NCBI GenBank assembly: GCA_947034885.2
Contig: OX344758.2
Location: 23,587,067-23,651,066 of the forward strand
Direction of reading: 5' to 3'
Origin: Thuidium tamariscinum
Lineage: Eukaryota > Streptophyta > Bryopsida > Hypnales > Thuidiaceae
Length of the DNA stretch: 64,000 nt
Part shown: positions 56,882 to 64,000 of the stretch, in pieces
Numbering within the stretch: the first letter of the stretch is position 1
How the letters are laid out: each line of letters starts with the position of its first letter
Notes under the pieces: generated by a model
Databases searched by the model: none
Told to the model about the DNA's origin: nothing
Seen by the model: the letters and a program-made list of their open reading frames with translations, nothing else
Made by a program: the position numbers and the translations under genes

Positions 56882-58552
56882 ATGGCATCAAGTGAAGGAG
56901 AAGGCATGCGCATCATTGACAAGTTTGATGAGGAGTATGAGTCCCAAGGGGAGGGATCAGCCCTTGTCTCAAGACATGGGAGAGGAGGCAACACCAAGGT
57001 GTTCAAGGAGACAAGGACATGCTACAAGTGTGGCAAACCAGACCACATTGCTAGGGATTGCAACGACAGCCAAGCCAAAGACAAGGAGAGTGCACACCAA
57101 GCCTCCAAAGAGGAGGAAGAGGAGCAGATTGCCTTTGCCACCCATGGAGGACGGGAGAAGGCCAACATGTTTACTTGGATTGTGGACTCGGGAGCCACCC
57201 AACATATGACCAGCCATCGGGATGCCTTCCACACCTATCAGCCCATTTCGGGGAAGAAGATTTATTTGGGAGACAATGGCATGGTGGAGGCCCTTGGCAA
57301 GGGGGAGATCCTTGTGGAGGTGCAAGTGAAGGGGCTGACCAAGAGGATCCAGATCCAAGAAGTGCTCCATGTCCCCAAGTTGCATGCCAACTTGCTTTCG
57401 GTGAGTAGATTGTCTTTGGGAGGTTTGAAGGTACATTTCAACATGGTGGGGTGTGTTGTGAGGGCACCAAGTGGAGTTTTGATAGCATCAGCCCCTCGTG
57501 AGGGCCACTTGTACCCCCTCCACTTCACCAAGGTGAATGGTACTTCCTTGGCTTGTGTTGCCCAAGGATCAACCCAAGGATCAGCTCATGGAGACCTTGT
57601 GGAGCTTTGGCATAGGAGGCTTGGGCACTTGAATGTGAAGAGCATGAAGAGTCTCCAACACATTGTGAAGGGGCTGAACCTCTCTTCTTGCAAGCATGAT
57701 TGGAGTTCTATGGTGTGCAAGGGGTGCATGGAGGGCAAGCAAGCAAGGCAGCCCTTCCCCAAGGATGGGGCAACCCAAGCCACCAAGCCATTGGAGCTTG
57801 TGCATTCAGATGTGTGTGGGCCGATGAAGACCACAACCATAGGAGGAGCAAGGTATTTTGTGACCTCCATTGATGATTTCTCTCGCAAGGTGTGGGTGTA
57901 TATGCTGAAGTGCAAGAGTGAGGTGTTTGGGCGTTTTGAGACTTGGAAGGCCCTTGTGGAGGCCCAATCTGATTGCAAGGTGAAGGTGCTGCGGTCGGAT
58001 AATGGAGGGGAATATGTGTCCAAGGCCTTTGAAGAGTACTTGAAGGCCCATGGCATTGAGCACCACACATCGGCACCTTACACTCCTCAACAAAATGGTG
58101 TAGCGGAGCGTGCAAATCGCACCATTGTGGAGATGGCAAGGTCTATGATTCATGGCCAAGGGCTGAAGTATGAGCTTTGGGGGGAGGCGGTGTCTACAGC
58201 TGTGTATACAAGGAACCGTTGCCCCACCCAAGCCTTGACAAGCATGACACCCCAAGAAGCTTGGAGTGGGATTAGGCCCCATGTGTCTCACATGCGGATT
58301 TTTGGGTGCATGGCCTATGCATTGGTCCCAAGTGCCAAGAGGACCAAGTTGGATGGCAAGGGCATCAAGTGCCTTTTCCTTGGTTATTGTGAGGGAACCA
58401 AGGCTTATAGGCTAATGTGTGTGGAGAGCAAGGCCATCATCAAGAGTAGAGATGTGACCTTCTTGGAGGATGGAGGTGCTGATCCAAAGCTCTTGGAGAT
58501 GAGCCCAAGTGGGAGAAATGGAGGACCAGCCCATGTAGTAGGCACAACTTGA
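56882..58552 (+). CDS. Element H NC-protease-integrase polyprotein
   Basis: ATG 56,882 (MASSEGEGMRIIDKFDEEYE) is followed by the gag deletion and a zinc knuckle (CYKCGKPDHIARDC; the usual Gly before His is Asp). Protease (DSGATQHM) is present. Integrase has HRRLGH/CKGC, HSDVCGPM, RSDNGGEY and the PQQNGVAERANRT Glu region, all intact, apart from TSIDDF where most copies have TFIDDF. It is open for 557 codons, then stops at TGA 58,550-58,552 in the acidic linker. It still carries a full protease and integrase. RT and gag core are absent, so cDNA synthesis must come from elsewhere. Confidence 0.92.
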   Translation: MASSEGEGMRIIDKFDEEYESQGEGSALVSRHGRGGNTKVFKETRTCYKCGKPDHIARDCNDSQAKDKESAHQASKEEEEEQIAFATHGGREKANMFTWIVDSGATQHMTSHRDAFHTYQPISGKKIYLGDNGMVEALGKGEILVEVQVKGLTKRIQIQEVLHVPKLHANLLSVSRLSLGGLKVHFNMVGCVVRAPSGVLIASAPREGHLYPLHFTKVNGTSLACVAQGSTQGSAHGDLVELWHRRLGHLNVKSMKSLQHIVKGLNLSSCKHDWSSMVCKGCMEGKQARQPFPKDGATQATKPLELVHSDVCGPMKTTTIGGARYFVTSIDDFSRKVWVYMLKCKSEVFGRFETWKALVEAQSDCKVKVLRSDNGGEYVSKAFEEYLKAHGIEHHTSAPYTPQQNGVAERANRTIVEMARSMIHGQGLKYELWGEAVSTAVYTRNRCPTQALTSMTPQEAWSGIRPHVSHMRIFGCMAYALVPSAKRTKLDGKGIKCLFLGYCEGTKAYRLMCVESKAIIKSRDVTFLEDGGADPKLLEMSPSGRNGGPAHVVGTT

Positions 58553-58555
58553 AGA

Positions 58556-59116
58556 GTGCACATGGAAGATGATGAAGATGAAGATGAAGAGCAAGGAGGG
58601 GAAGATGAGGACTTGGTGGAGCCCAAGAAGAAGGTGACTACTCCCCAAGTGAAGAGATCAGCTGTTCCTTCTCCAAGCTCTTCACCAAGGGAGCAAGAGC
58701 ATGATCAGCCCTTGGAGGAGCAAGAGGAGCCATGTTACCCAACAAGGACTCGTAGGCCTCTAGGAGATTGGTGGCTGAATCACATTCTTCCCCCACAACG
58801 TGAAGAAGAAGCCAATCTAGCTTGCTTTGAAGATGCAACCACACTTGGGGAAGTGTTGGGTTGTGAAGATGCAAGCAAGTGGGAGTTGGCTATGCAAACG
58901 GAGTGCAAAGCCCAAGGTACACCACTTAACACTCATGAGGAGTTGCCCAAGCTCATAGATGACGAATTGGAGGAGGCAAGGGCTGAAATGCAAGGTGTGC
59001 CTTATAAGGCAGCGGTGAGCTCTTTGAAGCATGCCATGGAAGCCACAAGGGCTGATTTGGCATTGTCGGTGAGTGTTGTATGTGAATCCATGTCTAAGTA
59101 TGGCCCAAAGTGTTGA
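58556..59116 (+). pseudogene. Element H polyprotein remnant after the stop: acidic linker and RT/RNase H-deleted tail
   Basis: The same frame continues as MEDDEDEDEEQGGEDED, then PTRTRRPLGDWWLNHILPP, WELAMQTECKAQGTPL (RT deletion join) and MQGVPYKAAVSSLKHAMEAT, to a stop after SKYGPKC at 59,116. The tail up to the purine tract (59,219-59,228) is non-coding. The join removes 243 codons that element A has. Confidence 0.88.
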
Positions 59117-59228
59117 GTAGCGGTCAAGAGAGTGTTGAGGTAGTTTTATGGCGTACTTGGTAAGCCACCAACCCAAACTTGATTGCAATGATAATTCATT
59201 GCACTTTTGACCACTCTCAAAGTGGGAG

Positions 59229-59505
59229 TGTTGAATATCATGTACATATTGATGACTAACATGTACATATTAGTGTACACTATGTACATTCAGCCCTAGG
59301 AGTAGCATTAGGCTCTTAGTTAGCCTTAGAGTCCATTGGGTATTGCTCGTAGTCAAAGGCAGCCCATGAAAGGTAGTTATCCCACATGGTTTGTGGATAA
59401 CTAGAGAAAGGCTTCTAGCTTAAGTTCAGCCCACTCATGTGGCTTGGCATCTTCCTACCATCTAAGTAAAGCCTTTCATCCATCAATACCTTTGTAATCT
59501 CAATA
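59229..59505 (+). repeat. Element H 3' LTR (277 bp)
   Basis: Starts TGTTGAATATC (one change in the usual GAAGATC), ends CTCAATA, and is followed by TATCC. Confidence 0.93.
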
Positions 59506-60625
59506 TATCCGACCGCAGCACCTTCACCTTGCAATCAGATTGGGCCTCCACAAGGGCCTTCCAAGTCTCAAAACGCCCAAACACCTCACTCTTGCACTTC
59601 AGCATATACACCCACACCTTGCGAGAGAAATCATCAATGAAGGTCACAAAATACCTTGCTCCTCCTATGGTTGTGGTCTTCATCAGCCCACACACATCTG
59701 AATGCACAAGCTCCACTAGCTTGGTGGCTCGGGTTGCCCCATCCTTGGGGAAGGGCTGCCTTGCTTGGTTGCCCTCCATGCACCCCTTGCACACCATAGA
59801 ACTCCAATCATGCTTGCAAGAAGAGAGGTTCAACCCCTTCACAATGTGTTGGAGACTCTTCATGCTCTTCACATTCAAGTGCCCAAGCCTCCTATGCCAA
59901 AGCTCCACAGGGTCTCCATGAGCTGATCCTTGGGTTGATCCTTGGGCAACACAAGCCAAGGAAGTACCATTCACCTTGGTGAAGTGGAGGGGGTACAAGT
60001 GGCCCTCACGAGGGGCTGATGCTATCAAAACTCCACTTGGTGCCCTCACAACACACCCCACCATGTTGAAATGTACCTTCAAACCTCCCAAAGACAATCT
60101 ACTCACCGAAAGCAAGTTGGCATGCAACTTGGGGACATGGAGCACTTCTTGGATCTGGATCCTCTTGGTCAGCCCCTTCACTTGCACCTCCACAAGGATC
60201 TCCCCCTTGCCAAGGGCCTCCACCATGCCATTGTCTCCCAAATAAATCTTCTTCCCCGAAATGGGCTGATAGGTGTGGAAGGCATCCCGATGGCTGGTCA
60301 TATGTTGGGTGGCTCCCGAGTCCACAATCCAAGTAAACATGTTGGCCTTCTCCCGTCCTCCATGGGTGGCAAAGGCAATCTGCTCCTCTTCCTCCTCTTT
60401 GGAGGCTTGGTGTGCACTCTCCTTGTCTTTGGCTTGGCTGTCGTTGCAATCCCTAGCAATGTGGTCTGGTTTGCCACACTTGTAGCATGTCCTTGTCTCC
60501 TTGAACACCTTGGTGTTGCCTCCTCTCCCATGTCTTGAGACAAGGGCTGATCCCTCCCCTTGGGACTCATACTCCTCATCAAACTTGTCAATGATGCGCA
60601 TGCCTTCTCCTCCACTTGATGCCAT
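59506..60625 (-). pseudogene. Element G polyprotein, N-terminal part: knuckle, protease, integrase start
   Basis: ATG 60,625 (MASSGGEGMRII), gag deletion, CYKCGKPDHIARDC knuckle, DSGATQHM protease, then integrase to KVLRSD. The frame is then cut by element H. The sequence is very close to element H, including the GKPDHIARDC knuckle variant, so G and H are recent relatives. Confidence 0.9.
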
Positions 60626-61134
60626 GGTGAAGCACCTCCCACTTGTTGGCAGCACCCAATGTGTCTCCAAGAGTTCACAAACTCAATTCAGCCTCCAAAC
60701 ACTCCCTTGGCAGCCCTCACAAGGACCTCCCAAGATCCTCTAAGCTCCAAGAACGACCAAACATTCCCTTGGCAGCCAATAGGACTGAAATGGAACCAAT
60801 CAGCCCTCACAAGGACCTCCAAAGATCCTTTGAACACCGAGGACGGTCAAACACTCCTCACATGTGCATCACCTTCTCTCAATCACCAATTCAGACCCTA
60901 ATCAAGCTCAAGTCCAACACATGGACGTCATGAGCTAGTGTTACTTCAATTCAGCAAGCCCTCCTCACAAAGAGGTTACTCCACACTCCAAGGAGCTCTA
61001 GGCTTTCAATCAGCCCTAGATGGAAGCTCCTACTCACAATCAGCACCTCAAGGACAACAATGGTCTCCAACAACCCTAGTTGGATCACCAAGCCACCAAA
61101 GAATCCTACTTTGCTCTCAATGGCTCCACAAGGC

Positions 61135-61880
61135 TCACAAGGGCACAATTCAGCCCTCTTGGGTTCACAAAACCCACTAATTCTCCTCTCTCACACACAA
61201 GGGCTCGAATCAGCCCTCTAGGATTTGCAAAATCCACTAATTCGCCTCTCTCACACACAAGGGCTCAAATCAGCCCTCTAGGGTTCACAAATTCCACTCA
61301 TTCACCTCTCTCACACACAAGGGCTCAAATCAGCCCTCTAGGGTTCACAAATTCCACTCATTCACCTCTCTCACACACAAGGGCTCAAATCAGCCCTCTA
61401 GGGTTCACAAATTCCACTCATTCACCTCTCTCACACACAAGGGCTCAAATCAGCCCTCTAGGGTTCACAAATTCCACTCATTCACCTCTCTCACACACAA
61501 GGGCTCAAATCAGCCCTCTAGGATTCACAAAAATCCACTAATTCGCCTCACTCACTCACAAGGGCACTAATTAGCCCTCAATGGATGGCACATGCCTCAA
61601 GCATCTCAAACATGCTTCCAAGGCTCACAATCACTCTCAACAATGCACCCAAGTGTACAATCAGCCTCAAAGCACTCTCACTCTAGTGCAATTGGCACAA
61701 TCTCACTCAACAATGCACCCAAGTGCACAATCAGCCTCAAAGCACTCTCACTCTAGTGCAATTGGCACAATCTCATTCACCAATGCACCCAAGTGCACAA
61801 TCAGCCTCAAAGCATTCTCACTCTAGTGCAATTGGCACAATCTCACTCACCAATGCACCCAAGTGCACAATTCAGCCTCA
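61135..61880 (-). repeat. Element G leader tandem repeats
   Basis: More than seven 60-bp units (61,135-61,580); those at 61,261-61,500 are nearly identical, which suggests recent expansion. The 70-bp unit repeats 3-4 times at 61,640-61,880. Confidence 0.9.
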
Positions 61881-62197
61881 AATGGCTCTCAATGCACACT
61901 TCTAAAAGCAAACTCAAACTAGGAGCATGCAACCAGCCCTAACTAGGTCTGATTACTACCATAAGCAACCTCTCCTCCAAAATGTATTCAAAACCTCACA
62001 AACCAGCCAATGAGAAAGCAACAAAACTTTCCTCTTCCTTTTTTACAAAAAAAATGCACTTCAAAGTGTGTTTTTCCAAAGAATACTCACACCATATGGT
62101 TTGTAGTTCAAAAGACACAAAAGGCTGATTGCTCCTCCAAGCTCCAAGATCTCCTCCAAATGATTTGAATTTCACCCTCAAGCGCAACTCCAAGTGT

Positions 62198-62211
62198 GTG
62201 GGCCCATAACC
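62198..62211 (-). promoter_or_regulatory. Element G primer-binding site
   Basis: GTGGGCCCATAACC on the plus strand, adjoining the LTR. Confidence 0.75.
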
Positions 62212-62467
62212 TATTAAGATTACAAAGGTATTGATGGATGAAAGGCTTTACTTAGATGGTAGGAAGATACAAAGACCCATGAGTGGGCTGATCTTATACT
62301 AAAAGCCTTTCCCTAGTTATCCACAAACCATGTGGGATAACTATCTTTCATGGGCTGCCTTTGACTACGAGCAATACCCAATGAACTCTAAGACTAACCT
62401 AGTGTCTAATGCTACTCCTAGGGCTGTATGTACATGGTCTACACTAATATGTACATGATCTTCAACA
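62212..62467 (-). repeat. Element G 5' LTR (256 bp)
   Basis: On the minus strand it begins TGTTGAAG at 62,467 and ends CTTAATA (one change from CTCAATA, shared with its 3' LTR). Confidence 0.93.
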
Positions 62468-63209
62468 GCTATATGGCCTCTCTTGTGCATTGACTAATGG
62501 CCATGTACTCAACCTCCGTAGTAGACAAGGCAATGGTGGGTTGTCTCTTGGAATTCCATGAAATAGCACCACCTCCAAGCATAAACACATAGCCCGTTGT
62601 TGACCTTCTATCACTTGCATCTCTAATCCATTCTACATCACAAAATCCCACTAATGCAAGGCTTTTGCCTCCAAGCACCAATTGAGCCTCCATTGTGCCT
62701 TTGAGGTACCGCATGATCCTCTTGACCGCTGCCCAATGCTTTGGACCACTCTTTGCCACGTGTTGGCTCACCACACTAATTGCAAAGGCAGGGTCAGGCC
62801 TTGTGGCCACCATGGCATACATCAAGCTCCCCACTACAGCCTTATATGGAACATCTTGCATTTCCACCTTTACTTCTTCATATTCTTCATCTGTGAGCTT
62901 TGCCATCTTTTTCTTCACATCAAGAGGTGTGCCAATAGATTTGCACCCTTCCATGTTGAAATGCATAAATACTTCTCTAATGTACTTACTTTGATTGACA
63001 GTGATAATGCGTGAAGCCCTTTGCCTAATAAACTCCAACCCAAGGCAATAATGTAACTCACCATTATCACTCATGTCATATTGACTCTTTAACATGGCCT
63101 TCATTTTCTCCATTTGGATCACAGTGTTGGTGATAATGATCAAGTCATCCACATAAACAATGACAATCACCAAATATGCACTTGTTTGCTTGATGTAGAG
63201 AGACTGATC
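62468..63209 (-). pseudogene. Element I reverse transcriptase (second half) and RNase H (first part)
   Basis: Minus strand: YLVIVIVYVDDLIIITN carries the RT catalytic YVDD. Then come MSDNGELHYCLGLEFIRQRA, KMAKLTDEEYEEVKVEMQDV, RIMRYLKGTMEAQLVLGG and RNase H with DASDRRSTTGYVF and SKRQPTIALSTTEVEYMA. The frame is open from 63,173 back to the element G junction. Element J cuts the upstream RT. The sequence differs clearly from element A, so it is a second RT source in the region. Confidence 0.9.
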
Positions 63210-63520
63210 TATTGAGATTACAAAGGTATTGATGGATGAAAGGCTTTACTTAGATGGTAGGAAGATACCAAGCCACATGAGTGGGCTGAACTTAAGCTAG
63301 AAGCCTTTCTCTAGTTATCCACAAACCATGTGGGATAACTACCTTTCATGGGCTGCCTTTGACTACGAGCAATACCCTATGGACTCTAAGACTAACCTAG
63401 TGTCTAATGCTACACCTAGGGCTGAATGTACATGGGCTACACTAATATGTACATGTTCTTCAACATACTCCTAGGGCTGTATGTACATGGTCTACACTAA
63501 TACGTACATAATCTTCAACA
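63210..63520 (-). repeat. Element J 3' LTR (311 bp)
   Basis: On the minus strand TGTTGAAGATTATG...CTCAATA, with two U3 modules. Confidence 0.9.
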
Positions 63521-64000
63521 CTCCCACTTTGAGAGTGGTCAAAGGTGCAATGAATTATCATTGCAATCAAGTTTGGGTTGGTGGCTTACCAAGTACGCCA
63601 TAAAACTATCTCAACACTCTCTTGACCGCTGCCCAACACTTTGGGCCATACTTAGACATGGATTTACATACAACACTCACCGATAATGCCAAATCAGCCA
63701 TTGTGGCTTCCATGGCATGCTTCAAAGAACTCACCGCTGCCTTCTAAGGAACACCTTGCATTTCAGCCCTCGCCTCCTCAAATTCGTCATCTATGAGCTT
63801 GGGCAACTCATGAGTGTTAAGTGGTGTACCTAGGGCTTTTCACTCCATTTGCATAGCCAACTCCCACTTGCCTTCATCTTCACAACCCAACACTTCTCCA
63901 AGTGTGGTTGCATCTCCAAAGCAAGCTACGTTGGCTTCTTCTTCACGTTGTGGGGGAAGAATGTGATTCAGCCACCAATCTCGTAGAGGCTAACGAGTCC
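63210..64000 (-). mobile_element. Copia element J (minus strand, RT-less), cut by the window end
   Basis: The 3' LTR is 63,520-63,210 (311-bp class, duplicated U3), the purine tract 63,530-63,521, then the polyprotein tail to 64,000. The tail shows the same RT-deletion join (CKALGTPL-type) and a nonsense in PYKAAV (TAT to TAG). It inserted into element I RT; the left flank is TGATC. Confidence 0.88.

Larger units (their letters stand above)
55056..59505 (+). mobile_element. Copia element H: complete RT-less element (4.45 kb) with TSD TATCC, inserted in G
   Basis: The LTRs are 55,056-55,332 and 59,229-59,505 (277 bp each, about 4 mismatches by eye). TATCC flanks at 55,051-55,055 and 59,506-59,510. 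It lies in the integrase codons of element G (the GSDNGGE region), which continue on both sides. Confidence 0.96.
53547..62467 (-). mobile_element. Copia element G (minus strand, RT-less), complete with TSD GCTAT, hosting element H
   Basis: The 3' LTR is 53,802-53,547 and the 5' LTR 62,467-62,212 (256 bp each, one mismatch by eye). GCTAT flanks at 53,542-53,546 and 62,468-62,472. Without element H (and one TATCC copy) it would be about 4.47 kb. It interrupts the RNase H codons of element I. Confidence 0.95.
52983..63209 (-). mobile_element. Copia element I (minus strand), RT/RNase H-bearing, interrupted by G and J
   Basis: The 3' LTR is 53,243-52,983 (minus; TGTTGAAGGAAGTGAGTAG...CTCAATA), the polypurine tract is 53,253-53,244, and the RNase H end is 53,310-53,546. 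Element G follows (TSD GCTAT), then RT/RNase H at 62,468-63,209, where element J interrupts it. It belongs to a sister subfamily: its LTR differs from the others beyond TGTTGAAG. The 5' part lies beyond J or outside the window. Confidence 0.85.

Noticed and set aside
62198-62211. A tRNA-Met gene or fragment suggested by GTGGGCCCATAACC
   Set aside because: Only the 14-nt anticodon-arm match exists. No acceptor or T-arm follows, and it sits precisely at the LTR border, so it is a primer-binding site.

Overview
The window is repeat-dominated nuclear DNA, most likely from a land plant. The signs are Ty1/copia, hAT and CACTA (En/Spm) transposons, a short Arabidopsis-type telomere array (CCCTAAA)n, and plant-style GT-AG introns. 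I see no rRNA, no tRNA gene, no CRISPR array and no ordinary host gene that I can name. Species cannot be fixed from the sequence; calling it a large-genome plant is inference.

Layout. (1) 1-1.6 kb is AT-rich with a 186-bp tandem repeat. (2) About 1.6-7.98 kb is hAT-1, a hAT transposon with GC-rich subterminal repeats. It encodes a BED/DUF659/hATC transposase that carries one frameshift. (3) 7.98-24.13 kb is a pile of Ty1/copia elements of one LTR family: C (+), A (+, the only copy with a long RT-RNase H region), B (+, inserted in the RNase H of A, itself hit by a solo LTR) and D (-). (4) 24.13-37.29 kb is most of a CACTA element. TNP2-like exons lie on the minus strand, a TNPA/Transposase_24-like gene lies on the plus strand, and a CACTACAAGG terminus is at 37,290. 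(5) 37.3-42.2 kb is AT-rich, with a foldback MITE and a possible SINE. (6) 42,248-51,577 is hAT-2, a 9.33-kb element with an 8-bp TSD (TTTGTGGG) and CAGGGTTGTG termini. It has no transposase, but holds long inverted arms, GC-rich modules and eleven copies of a hairpin with about 20-bp arms. (7) 52.98 kb to the end is a second copia nest: I (-), interrupted by G (-) and J (-), with H (+) inside G.

How the parts work together. hAT-1 (transposase) and hAT-2 (no transposase) share the CAGGGTTGT terminus and CG-rich subterminal repeats, so they may be an autonomous/non-autonomous pair. The copia copies C, B, D, G, H and J share the same RT deletion; where the rest can be seen they also lack the gag core and most of RNase H, yet keep zinc knuckle, protease and integrase. 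They appear to be a mobile RT-less lineage that must borrow reverse transcriptase from relatives such as A or I. The LTR boundaries (TGTTGAAG...CTCAATA) are proved by four 5-bp target duplications inside the window. The primer-binding site matches the anticodon arm, not the 3' end, of initiator tRNA-Met.

All calls rest on reading the sequence. No database or alignment program was run, so counts of mismatches are by eye.
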